From: Candidatus Iainarchaeum sp.
Lineage (GTDB): Archaea; Iainarchaeota; Iainarchaeia; JAADDC01
Assembly: GCA_030445695.1 (NCBI GenBank)
Contig: JASUTF010000020.1
Location: 1 to 9,046, forward strand
Direction of reading: 5' to 3'
DNA length: 9,046 nucleotides
The first letter of the stretch is position 1, and each line of letters begins with the position of its first letter. Made by a program: the position numbers and the translations under genes. Shown here in pieces: positions 1 through 6,150 of the stretch. A model generated the notes under the pieces. That model was not told the origin of the DNA. It worked only from the letters and a program-made list of their open reading frames with translations, and did no database searches.

Positions 1-25
1 CTCTGTAATAAAATAAGGGAAAAGG
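1..25 (-). terminator. T-rich tract after tyrS, possible terminator
   Basis: Immediately after the tyrS stop, the minus strand reads CCTTTTCCCTTATTTTATTA, a pyrimidine-rich stretch with two T4 runs and no clear hairpin. Archaeal RNA polymerases can terminate on T-runs alone, so this may be the tyrS terminator. The window edge cuts the region, so the call is weak. Confidence 0.3.
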
Positions 26-1078
26 TCAGCGCGTCACGTTGAACTCCGGCAGGCCGTGCTTCTCAAAGTAGTTTCGTACTGGTTCGAGGACGTCAATGAG
101 CCATTCTGCCACGGCGTTCTTCAGGTCCAAGGGATGCAGTTTGCCCTGCACGAAGTCCCTCTCCAGATCCTCGTAACGATAGTACTCCACGGTTCCGCCG
201 AACTTCTCCGGACGCTCGACAACGAGCACTTCCTTATCATCCCTTCCGCGGAGGATGAGGTTCTTCACAATGTCTATGACCGGGTTGTTCTCCACCACGC
301 CTGCCGGGCAGTAGGCGTTCTTCATCTTTCTCCTTATTTCATCCGGCGAGTCGTGGACAAATATTGCGGTATCTGGCTTGCTCTTGCTCATCTTCAAATC
401 TTCTTCGCTGATTTCCTTGCCCATGCGCTTGCCCGCCTGAAGACCCAAGAGTAGATGATGGTGCACGAGAACGGGCTTCTTCCAGCCGAACTTCTCCGCC
501 ACCTCCCTTGCAAGGACGTTCACCTTTCTCTGATCCATGCCCAGTTGGCACATGTCCACGTCCAGTTCGAATATATCCGTCGCCTGCATGAGGGGGTAGA
601 CGAGGAAGGACGCCTTCTGCATCTCCACCGCCTTTCTTCCCATGATGGTGCCTGCTCGCTTGATGCGGTCAATGGTCACGGCGGTGGAGATGCGCAGGAA
701 CCGCTCCCAGTACTCAGGACGTTCTATTAGCTCGGACGCCCAGACAATCTTTATGTCCTCCGCGCCCAGGAGTTCCCAGACCTTCTTGAAGTAGTTTCCC
801 GCCTCGTGTATCTTCTCCATGTCGCCCCCTAATTTGTTGTTCAGGTATGCGTGCCAGTCGGCGAGGAGTATGACAAATTCCACGCCTGCGTCGATAAGAT
901 CCTTTGCCTTTATCGCCCTCTGAAGGCCAGATCCGATGTGTGCATAGCCAGACGGCTCAAAACCGTCGTAGGCCTTTGGGTGCTCCTTCGCTTCTAACAG
1001 CTGCCTAAGTTCTTCCTCCGTTACGATCTCCTCTGTCGGCCTTAACGCTATCAAGCGCATTCTCTCCTCAACGTCCAT
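26..1078 (-). CDS. tyrS: Tyrosyl-tRNA synthetase, archaeal type
   Basis: This cytosolic class I aminoacyl-tRNA synthetase attaches tyrosine to tRNA-Tyr in an ATP-dependent reaction. From the chosen start it is 350 residues long, with the Rossmann catalytic domain first and the helical anticodon-binding region after it. The HIGH-like motif is HIGS (47-50) and a full KMSKS is at 229-233. The tyrosine pocket is recognisable: Y37, and YPLMQATD at 161-168, which gives Y161, Q165 and D168 at the places of Y151, Q155 and D158 of the Methanocaldococcus enzyme. The reading frame is open seven codons further upstream to an ATG at 1099. However, a GGAGGTG site at 1085-1091 lies inside that extension, 6 nt before the ATG at 1078, so 1078 is the likely start. 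The ABC operon lies upstream on the same strand, 115 nt away, and a weak TATA-like box sits in the gap. It is probably transcribed separately. Family assignment is very secure. Confidence 0.96.
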   Translation of the reverse strand: MDVEERMRLIALRPTEEIVTEEELRQLLEAKEHPKAYDGFEPSGYAHIGSGLQRAIKAKDLIDAGVEFVILLADWHAYLNNKLGGDMEKIHEAGNYFKKVWELLGAEDIKIVWASELIERPEYWERFLRISTAVTIDRIKRAGTIMGRKAVEMQKASFLVYPLMQATDIFELDVDMCQLGMDQRKVNVLAREVAEKFGWKKPVLVHHHLLLGLQAGKRMGKEISEEDLKMSKSKPDTAIFVHDSPDEIRRKMKNAYCPAGVVENNPVIDIVKNLILRGRDDKEVLVVERPEKFGGTVEYYRYEDLERDFVQGKLHPLDLKNAVAEWLIDVLEPVRNYFEKHGLPEFNVTR

Positions 1079-1084
1079 CTTTTG

Positions 1085-1091
1085 CACCTCC
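1085..1091 (-). promoter_or_regulatory. Shine-Dalgarno site that fixes the tyrS start
   Basis: The minus strand reads GGAGGTG followed by a 6-nt spacer (CAAAAG) and ATG at 1078. This is a near-perfect complement to the archaeal 16S 3' end. It favours the ATG at 1078 over the longer in-frame ATG at 1099, because it would otherwise lie inside the coding sequence. Confidence 0.8.
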
Positions 1092-1136
1092 GAGAACATT
1101 AAACACTAGGGAAATCGGGGTAGAATCAGCGCCGCG

Positions 1137-1142
1137 AATAAA
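1137..1142 (-). promoter_or_regulatory. Weak TATA-like box upstream of tyrS
   Basis: The minus strand reads GCCTTTATTCGC here. A TATA-like TTTATT at this place would put transcription start near 1113, giving a leader of about 35 nt that contains the GGAGGTG ribosome site. It is the best candidate promoter in the gap before tyrS, but the match is weak and no purine-rich BRE is obvious. Confidence 0.35.
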
Positions 1143-1145
1143 GGC

Positions 1146-1180
1146 ATTCACCCACGTGGAGAATGAGGAAAGGGGTGAAT
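1146..1180. repeat. 8-bp inverted repeat between the ABC operon and tyrS
   Basis: ATTCACCC (1146-1153) is perfectly repeated in inverse as GGGTGAAT (1173-1180) across a 19-nt spacer. A second 8-bp palindrome, CCACGTGG (1152-1159), overlaps the left arm. On the minus strand the repeat lies after the last permease gene and directly before the TATA-like box of tyrS. It could be a stem-loop at the end of the ABC operon message or an operator for tyrS. The sequence does not decide between these. Confidence 0.45.
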
Positions 1181-1185
1181 AAAAA
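1181..1185 (-). terminator. T5 run after the last permease, possible terminator
   Basis: On the minus strand, 8 nt after the TAA stop of the last permease, there is GGTTTTTATTC. A T5 run followed by ATT is compatible with archaeal T-run termination of the four-gene ABC operon. The stem-loop at 1146-1180 follows it. The evidence is only the short T run and its position. Confidence 0.35.
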
Positions 1186-1193
1186 CCATGGGG

Positions 1194-2384
1194 TTACTCG
1201 TAACGGAGTGCCTCCACTGGGTCCAGTTCCGCTGCTCGCTTCGCGGGGAGATATCCGGCGATAATGCCCACGACGAAGGAGAACACCGCCGCACCGAGCA
1301 GTAGGTCCAGTCCGAGGTAGACGTGGTAGTATGATATGCCCCCGTAGTTCACTATGGCGTATTCCGTGAGTTTTGCGAGGGATACTGCGATTGCCTCCCC
1401 GAACAACCCCCCGGCAGCCCCTATGATCCCCGCCTCCACCAGGAATATCGCCATGATCTGCCACTTCGTAGCACCCACCGCCTTCATCACTCCTATCTCC
1501 CTTGTCCTCTCTGTAACGCTCATGTACATCGTGTTCATTATTCCAACCGCGCCGACGATTATGGCTATGATCGCGATAACCAGAACGACAATGCTGACGA
1601 CGCCCAGGATGGAGTTAATCGTGTTGAGCATGTCCTCCGTTGTCATGACCGTGAAGTCCTCCGTGCCCCGCTCCTGCTTTAACTTCTTCTTTATCTCCTC
1701 CGCCACCTCTTCGGGATCGGCGCCGGGGGACAGTTTTGCGACGATCGTGAGGTAAGCGGGTTCCTTTTCTCCGAGGAGTTCCTTATATGCCTCAAGGGGG
1801 ATCATCACGCTCGCGTCGTCCTGTTCGTCCCCTGCCCGCTTAAGGATACCTATGATGCGGAAGCGGCGGTCGTTTATGTATATCGTCCGCCCCACTTCCA
1901 GATCGTCTGAGAAGAGTTTGTGCGCCACGTCGTTACCCACGATTGCCACGTATTTGTCTCCCTCCCTGAAGGACCGCCCGTCCTCCATGAACGTTTCCAG
2001 GAATGTTCCGTAGAGCTTTGTGAACGTCTCCGGCGTTACCCCGTAGACGATCAAAGGTCTTCTTTCGTGCCCTACGCGGACTTCCACGGTCTTTGCAGTC
2101 ATGCCATCCGCGTAGTCCACGCCGTTGACGCGCTCTATTGCCTTGACGTCGCGATCCGTGAGTGGGTTTGGGGGCATGCTCATCATATCTGTCCCCGGGA
2201 TTACCATGATGATATCGGCCCCAAACTGGTCGAAGAGCTGCGTTATAGCTGACTGGAAGCCCCTGCTGACGGAAACGAGGAGGACGATGGCAGATATTCC
2301 TATGATAATGCCGATTATGGTGAGTATGCTGCGGAGCCTTCTATGTCTTAACCCCTTTAATGCGAGGTTAAAAAGATCGTTCAC
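1194..2384 (-). CDS. ABC transporter permease, FtsX/MacB type (second of two)
   Basis: This is a membrane permease subunit of the MacB/LolC/FtsX family (type VII ABC systems), expected to work with the ATPase at 4941-5621. It has 396 residues in the usual four-helix plan: TM1 about 18-40, a large extracytoplasmic MacB-PCD domain about 44-250, TM2 about 262-284, TM3 about 310-336 and TM4 about 355-380. The TM2-TM3 cytoplasmic segment carries the family signature MSVTERTREIG (288-298). The C-terminus ends in the typical LPAKRAAELDPVEALRYE. The start is GTG at 2384, which overlaps the TGA of the preceding permease in GTGA. A GGAGG lies at 2395-2399, 10 nt upstream. A block of about 49 residues (282-330) is identical to the neighbouring permease while the rest is clearly diverged. 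The substrate is unknown. The family includes exporters of peptides, macrolides and lipoproteins, and also non-transporting mechanotransmitters. Confidence 0.92.
   Translation of the reverse strand: MNDLFNLALKGLRHRRLRSILTIIGIIIGISAIVLLVSVSRGFQSAITQLFDQFGADIIMVIPGTDMMSMPPNPLTDRDVKAIERVNGVDYADGMTAKTVEVRVGHERRPLIVYGVTPETFTKLYGTFLETFMEDGRSFREGDKYVAIVGNDVAHKLFSDDLEVGRTIYINDRRFRIIGILKRAGDEQDDASVMIPLEAYKELLGEKEPAYLTIVAKLSPGADPEEVAEEIKKKLKQERGTEDFTVMTTEDMLNTINSILGVVSIVVLVIAIIAIIVGAVGIMNTMYMSVTERTREIGVMKAVGATKWQIMAIFLVEAGIIGAAGGLFGEAIAVSLAKLTEYAIVNYGGISYYHVYLGLDLLLGAAVFSFVVGIIAGYLPAKRAAELDPVEALRYE
1402..1550 (-). repeat. Near-identical 149-bp block, copy 1 (in second permease)
   Basis: Aligned base by base with 2580-2728 at a constant offset of 1178, this block differs at only three positions (1491, 1524 and 1543). 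Two differences are synonymous (a Gly and a Tyr codon) and one changes Gly to Val. Just outside the block the two genes diverge quickly. It encodes the TM2-TM3 cytoplasmic segment and most of TM3. Confidence 0.9.
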
Positions 2385-3568
2385 TGCCGCATCGCCTCCA
2401 CCGGATCCAGTTCAGCCGCGCTGCGTGCCGGAAGGATTCCAGAAATGACCCCGACGAGTGCGGAGAATCCTACGAGCCCTAAAACGAGGAGGGACGGGAA
2501 TGCTGCCGAGTATGACTCAAGGGACGCACGTATAACCCCTTCGAGTGTTTTGACGATGCCAAAGCCTATGATTTCTCCAAACAACCCCCCGGCAGCCCCT
2601 ATGATCCCCGCCTCCACCAGGAATATCGCCATGATCTGCCACTTCGTAGCACCCACCGCCTTCATCACGCCTATCTCCCTTGTCCTCTCTGTAACGCTCA
2701 TATACATCGTGTTCATTATTACAACCGCCCCAATGACCAGAGATATTGCCGCTATTGTGACGAGGAGGGCCCCCACCATTCCAAGGATTTGGTTCGCCCT
2801 TTCCATTGCCTGTTCGGGCGTGATCACCCTGAAGTTCTCCAACCCTCCGTGCAGCGCCTTCAGACGCCTCTTTATGCGTTCCACCACGTCGTCCACATTG
2901 GCTCCCTCTGCAAGTTCCGCCGATATTCTCACGTATTCTCTTTCTCTCCCCGTTATCTCCTGGAAGACGGACTCGGGGATATACGCTCCAGCATCCAATG
3001 GGCTGTTGGTCTTCTTCATCACGCCCACGACGCGGAAGGGCTTGCCGTTTATGTAAACCGTGCTCCCCGGAAGGATGTCCTTGCCGAAGAGGTCGTGGGC
3101 TACAGAGTACCCGATCAATGCAACGTACCTTCCCCTGTCCGTTCTGTCCAGTATCCTTCCCGACTCAAGGTATCCGCCCAGCAGGCTCTGGAACGTTTTG
3201 TTGAACGCATCGGGGTCCACGCCAAATATCGTGATCCCCTTCTCCTCTCCCCATGCGCTTATGGTCGCATGGTCTGTCTGGAGCGCCAGGACGTTCTTCA
3301 CGCCGGGCGTGTTCTCTATGGCCTTTCGGTCCTCCTCCGTCAGGACGTCACCACCCAGATTCATGCCTACCATGGTCCCCGGGATCACCGTGATCCTGTT
3401 GGTCCCCAGTTTTGACAGTTCTCCCCGAACAGTTTCCTGTAGACCGAGTATGAGCGAAACCAGTGTGAAGATCGCGGCAATGGCGACCACTATGGCGATT
3501 ATTGTGAGAAATGAGCGGAGGGGCTGGTGCCTGAGCCCCCGCCATGCCAGGAAGCCATAGTCCATCAC
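2381..3568 (-). CDS. ABC transporter permease, FtsX/MacB type (first of two)
   Basis: This is the second, non-identical permease of the same system, 395 residues long. TM1 lies about 18-42, a MacB-PCD-like extracytoplasmic domain about 45-255, TM2 about 263-286, TM3 about 312-338 and TM4 about 358-380. It carries MSVTERTREIG (290-300) and ends in LPARSAAELDPVEAMRQ. Two starts are possible. GTG at 3568 overlaps the upstream TGA as GTGA; ATG at 3565 is the next codon. GGAGG at 3577-3581 is 8 nt from the GTG and 11 nt from the ATG, so GTG is preferred. With its neighbour it probably forms a permease heterodimer around one ATPase dimer, as in LolC/LolE with LolD. Its extracytoplasmic domain is only distantly similar to that of its partner, so the two may have different external roles. 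Family assignment is firm and the substrate unknown. Confidence 0.92.
   Translation of the reverse strand: MMDYGFLAWRGLRHQPLRSFLTIIAIVVAIAAIFTLVSLILGLQETVRGELSKLGTNRITVIPGTMVGMNLGGDVLTEEDRKAIENTPGVKNVLALQTDHATISAWGEEKGITIFGVDPDAFNKTFQSLLGGYLESGRILDRTDRGRYVALIGYSVAHDLFGKDILPGSTVYINGKPFRVVGVMKKTNSPLDAGAYIPESVFQEITGREREYVRISAELAEGANVDDVVERIKRRLKALHGGLENFRVITPEQAMERANQILGMVGALLVTIAAISLVIGAVVIMNTMYMSVTERTREIGVMKAVGATKWQIMAIFLVEAGIIGAAGGLFGEIIGFGIVKTLEGVIRASLESYSAAFPSLLVLGLVGFSALVGVISGILPARSAAELDPVEAMRQ
2580..2728 (-). repeat. Near-identical 149-bp block, copy 2 (in first permease)
   Basis: This is the partner of 1402-1550, with 146 of 149 positions the same. It covers codons for the segment from IMNTMYM to AAGGLFGE. 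It is a direct repeat within two tandem paralogous genes and not a mobile element. Confidence 0.9.
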
Positions 3569-4944
3569 TTACGCTTCCTCCACCACCAGACTGCCCCTAC
3601 AATCACAAAGAGGGCCAGGAGGAGTGCAGTGTAGTTTGCAGGCTTCTTCGGTACCTTGACGGCTATGTCATCCTCCTCTGTCTTCCGCTCGCCGTATGCC
3701 GTGTAGGTGACCTTTACGTGTATCTTCTCCTCCTCGCCCGGGTCGGAGAGGTATACCGTTGCCGTGTCGTAGTCGCCCGGGGCGAGGTCTCCTATGCTGT
3801 CCTTGCCAGCGAATGCCTTTGGACTGTTGGTCTCCACGAAGACGTTCTCTGCCGTTCCGGTGCCCACGTTCGCCACCGCTATGGTTACCTTGAGGTGATC
3901 TCCCTCCCACTTCGGCTCCTCTGCCAGGTATACGGAAATTTCCGGCTCGTCCTCCGGCAGGACAGAGAAGGAGTACGTCCTAGTCCCCGTTGGTGTCGTG
4001 AGGACCACGTTTATACTGCCCACCTCGTCGCTCTTCTCCAGTTTCCACACCACGGGGATTGTTACCTTCCCATTGGGTTGGATGGCGTTGATGTAGTGGG
4101 ATGTCTGGCCACCGAGGCGCACATTGATCCCCGTTATGCTCACGGAGATCGGGCCGAGCGCCACGGATGTGAGATTCGTTATTACGAGTTCTGTGTTCTG
4201 CTCGCCGCCGCTGACCTTCTCAGGGATGTTCATCGTTACCCTGATGTCCTCCCTCGGCGGGACGCATTTCACGGAGTAGTTCACCGTTTCGGAGAATGCT
4301 TCCGTCCCCCTGTATCCACTTATAGTTAGAGGAATCGTGTATATGCCTCCGTTGCACTCTGGCAGGATTGTGACGTACGTTTCCTTTTCCTCGCCGCTCC
4401 CTATGTCTCCGAGGTATACGTTCGGATCCCCAAGGGCAGAGGGGACCGTGAGGACCGCGTTGTATATCTTTTCCCCGCTGTTGCTCACCGTGAACTTGAC
4501 GCTCATCTCCCTGCCGCCGTACACCCTGTCCGTGCTCATCTTCACGTCAATGCCCTTGCCAGAGGTAACAGTTATGATCGGGGCGAATTGCTCCTCGTAG
4601 TGCGTGCCTGTGGTGGGGTCGTCATATTCTATCGTAACTGGGAGTACGTATACGCCCGGTTTGATGTCTGAGGGGACGGAAAAGCCGAGGACGTATGAAA
4701 CGGTCCCACCCATTGCGTCTCCCACGTCTATCCTTGTGTCTTCGTCCTCTATGCTGAACTGGTCGGAGGGGCCGACCCGCATGTATATGTTCTTCGCACC
4801 GCTCGTTGCAGTGATTTCAAATATCATTTTTCCGCCTGTCCCCGGGGTTACAACGCCCGGGACTGTTTTTACGTTAAGCGTGAGCGCAAATGCGCTCCAG
4901 GAAAGCATAATCAATGCCAGTGCAACCAGCAAATACCTTCTCAT
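3565..4944 (-). CDS. Secreted, membrane-anchored CARDB/COG1361-like beta-sandwich protein
   Basis: The protein has 459 residues. Residues 1-20 are a typical signal sequence (two Arg, a hydrophobic core, then AFA), and 438-455 is a single membrane helix followed by WWWRKRK, a positively charged stop-transfer end. The body should therefore face outside. Residues 22-432 look like about four beta-sandwich modules of 95-105 residues (roughly 22-128, 131-228, 232-330, 334-432). They show CARDB/NEW3-like features such as [18 protein letters not shown] and [19 protein letters not shown]. The only two cysteines, C197 and C227, could form a disulfide. N-glycosylation sequons occur at N222, N257 and N437. 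The ATG at 4944 overlaps the ATPase stop as ATGA and has GGGGTGAT at 4951-4958, 6 nt upstream. Its place between ATPase and permeases suggests it is the extracytoplasmic partner of the ABC complex. That role is inferred; no enzymatic motif is seen. Confidence 0.82.
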   Translation of the reverse strand: MRRYLLVALALIMLSWSAFALTLNVKTVPGVVTPGTGGKMIFEITATSGAKNIYMRVGPSDQFSIEDEDTRIDVGDAMGGTVSYVLGFSVPSDIKPGVYVLPVTIEYDDPTTGTHYEEQFAPIITVTSGKGIDVKMSTDRVYGGREMSVKFTVSNSGEKIYNAVLTVPSALGDPNVYLGDIGSGEEKETYVTILPECNGGIYTIPLTISGYRGTEAFSETVNYSVKCVPPREDIRVTMNIPEKVSGGEQNTELVITNLTSVALGPISVSITGINVRLGGQTSHYINAIQPNGKVTIPVVWKLEKSDEVGSINVVLTTPTGTRTYSFSVLPEDEPEISVYLAEEPKWEGDHLKVTIAVANVGTGTAENVFVETNSPKAFAGKDSIGDLAPGDYDTATVYLSDPGEEEKIHVKVTYTAYGERKTEEDDIAVKVPKKPANYTALLLALFVIVGAVWWWRKRK

Positions 4945-5621
4945 TTTTCAATCACCCCTTCTATTTTCCCATCTCGGATCTTCACGATTTTTTCCGCCTC
5001 TTCGGCGATTTCAGGATCGTGCGTGACTATGACAATCGTCTTCCCCCTTTTGTTGAGGTCCTTGAAGATCTTCAGTATCTTCTCACCCGTCTTTGTGTCC
5101 AGGTTGCCCGTGGGCTCGTCCCCCAGTATGATCTCGGGGTCGTTTGCCAGGGCGCGGGCAATGGCCACACGCTGCTGCTGGCCCCCGGAGAGTTGGTTCG
5201 GGTAGTGGTAGAGCCTATGCCCCAGTCCAACCATCTCCAGGAGTTCCTTTGCCCTCTTCTCCCTTTCTCTCTTCGGCACGCCTGCGAAGAGCATGGGGAG
5301 TTCCACGTTCTCCAGCGCGTTCAGCGAGGGGCTGAGGTTGTACTGCTGAAAGACGAATCCCACGGTTTTCCTCCTCATTATGGCGCGCTCGTCGTCTGAG
5401 AGTGTGGAAACGTCCTTGCCCTTGAGAAGAACCTTCCCTTTCGTGGGCGTGTCCAGAAGGCCGATGATGTGCATGAGCGTGCTCTTCCCCGAGCCGGAGG
5501 GGCCTATGATGGCCACGAAGTCTCCCTGCTCTATGTCAAGGGATACTCCTCTCAACGCGTAGGTTGCGGCGTCTCCCTCGCCGTATATTTTCCAGACGTC
5601 GCGCACGGATATTATCCCCAC
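4941..5621 (-). CDS. ABC transporter ATP-binding protein, LolD/MacB family
   Basis: This cytoplasmic ATPase (226 residues, normal for the LolD/FtsE/YknY group) would power the two permeases that follow. All motifs are present: Walker [10 protein letters not shown] (40-48), Q-loop [10 protein letters not shown] with Q92, signature [15 protein letters not shown] (144-158), Walker B IILGDEP (164-170) followed by TGNLD, and H-loop H201 in VTHDP. The DEPTGNLD stretch is typical of this subfamily. Gly precedes the Asp of Walker B where Ala is usual. The start is GTG at 5621. No ribosome site precedes it, but a TATA box centred at 5647 lies 26 bp upstream, so the mRNA is probably leaderless. It is the first gene of the four-gene operon and is divergent from the PadR gene, which is probably its repressor. 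Function as an ATPase is near certain; the exported or moved substrate is not known. Confidence 0.95.
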   Translation of the reverse strand: MGIISVRDVWKIYGEGDAATYALRGVSLDIEQGDFVAIIGPSGSGKSTLMHIIGLLDTPTKGKVLLKGKDVSTLSDDERAIMRRKTVGFVFQQYNLSPSLNALENVELPMLFAGVPKREREKRAKELLEMVGLGHRLYHYPNQLSGGQQQRVAIARALANDPEIILGDEPTGNLDTKTGEKILKIFKDLNKRGKTIVIVTHDPEIAEEAEKIVKIRDGKIEGVIEK

Positions 5622-5643
5622 GGTATTATGGTGTCGTAATAAG

Positions 5644-5650
5644 TTTATAA
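5644..5650. promoter_or_regulatory. Shared bidirectional TATA box for padR and the ABC operon
   Basis: TTTATAA on the plus strand reads TTATAAA on the minus strand. Its centre (5647) is 27 bp before the padR GTG (5674) and 26 bp before the ATPase GTG (5621), the usual TATA-to-start distance in archaea. Neither start has a ribosome site. One box may thus serve two leaderless transcripts. The plus-strand side (AATAAG before the box) looks the better BRE. Confidence 0.6.
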
Positions 5651-5659
5651 CGATATCGT
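5650..5659. promoter_or_regulatory. Perfect palindrome ACGATATCGT, candidate PadR operator
   Basis: The 10-bp perfect palindrome abuts the shared TATA box. It lies between TATA and start for padR and on the BRE side for the ABC operon. The half-site TCGTAA occurs at 5656-5661 and again at 5634-5639 in the same direction, 22 bp (about two turns) apart. A bound repressor here could block both promoters. It does not match the ATGT-N8-ACAT pattern known for some PadR proteins. Confidence 0.5.
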
Positions 5660-5673
5660 AACAACATTACTCC

Positions 5674-6150
5674 GTGGTAAAGGTATCCCTCGCCAAGTTG
5701 CTCATGCTTAAGTGGTTATCCGAGGGCCCTGCGAGCGGATACGAGCTCATGAAGAAGTATGAGGAAGCGTTCGGCCGTTCTTCCCCCGGAACGATCTACC
5801 CCCTCCTCTCCCAATTGCAGGAAAAGGGCTTTGTGGACAAGGGGGACGACGGGAAGTTTTTCCTTACTGAGAAGGGACGGAAACTGTTCTCCGAGATCGA
5901 AGAGCGCCGCAGGGAACTTATTCGAGAGGCGAGGAAGCGTTTGAAGGCGCTTGCGGACGTTTTTGAAGAGCCGTATCTGGCACGCCTTGCGGACTACCTT
6001 CCGGTTATGGAACACGTTCCCCCCAGCGTTCTTGAAGTCCTTGGAGATGTTGAGATCCTTGCCTATGAACTCGGCGAGGATGCGCTTCCCGTTCTTGAAG
6101 AGGCGAAGAAGAAGTTGGAGAAGATCAGCGGTGCGTCCAGTAGAAGGTGA
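5674..6150 (+). CDS. PadR-family winged-helix transcriptional regulator
   Basis: This DNA-binding protein has 158 residues. Residues 5-75 form the PadR winged helix, with the marks SGYELMKKY (21-29), SPGTIYPLLSQLQEKGFV (37-54) and FFLTEKG for the wing (62-68). Helices rich in Glu, Arg and Lys (72-98) follow, then a mixed C-terminal part (100-150) that should serve in dimerisation. PadR proteins are typically repressors that often sit beside and control ABC exporter genes. Here the gene is divergent from an ABC operon with 52 bp between start codons and a palindrome there, so control of that operon and of itself is likely. The start is GTG at 5674 with no ribosome site, 27 bp after a TATA box, which suggests a leaderless mRNA. 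Its last 26 nt overlap the end of gltX on the other strand. The inducing ligand cannot be read from the sequence. Confidence 0.9.
   Translation: MVKVSLAKLLMLKWLSEGPASGYELMKKYEEAFGRSSPGTIYPLLSQLQEKGFVDKGDDGKFFLTEKGRKLFSEIEERRRELIREARKRLKALADVFEEPYLARLADYLPVMEHVPPSVLEVLGDVEILAYELGEDALPVLEEAKKKLEKISGASSRR

Noticed and set aside
1079-1099. Seven-codon N-terminal extension of tyrS starting at ATG 1099
   Set aside because: The GGAGGTG ribosome site lies within this extension at ideal distance from ATG 1078, and archaeal TyrRS proteins commonly begin near this MDVEER-type sequence.
1354-1755. Plus-strand open frame of 133 codons opposite the second permease
   Set aside because: It is the reverse shadow of a clear FtsX/MacB permease, has no ribosome site or promoter, and its protein is low-complexity Ile/Thr/Met-rich with no family resemblance. 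The similar frame at 2445-3056 repeats part of it only because of the duplicated 149-bp block.
1402-2728. The 149-bp repeat as a mobile element or assembly duplication
   Set aside because: The block is entirely in-frame coding sequence at homologous places in two paralogous genes, has no terminal inverted repeats or target duplications, and the sequence around it differs between copies, so assembly collapse or duplication is unlikely.
2445-3415. Two long plus-strand open frames (2445-3056 and 2789-3415) opposite the first permease
   Set aside because: Both lie on the opposite strand of a gene with strong family motifs and 4-nt overlaps at both ends. They are by-products of its codon composition.
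3565-3640. C-terminal membrane helix with basic tail as an archaeosortase (PGF-CTERM) signal
   Set aside because: The helix and RKRK tail fit the general plan, but no PGF-type motif precedes the helix. A plain membrane anchor explains it.
3544-4329. Plus-strand open frame of 261 codons opposite the beta-sandwich gene
   Set aside because: It is the longest shadow frame in the window, but its predicted protein is irregular, rich in Cys, His, Arg and Tyr, with no recognisable domain. The minus-strand gene has a signal peptide, repeats, membrane anchor and operon overlaps.
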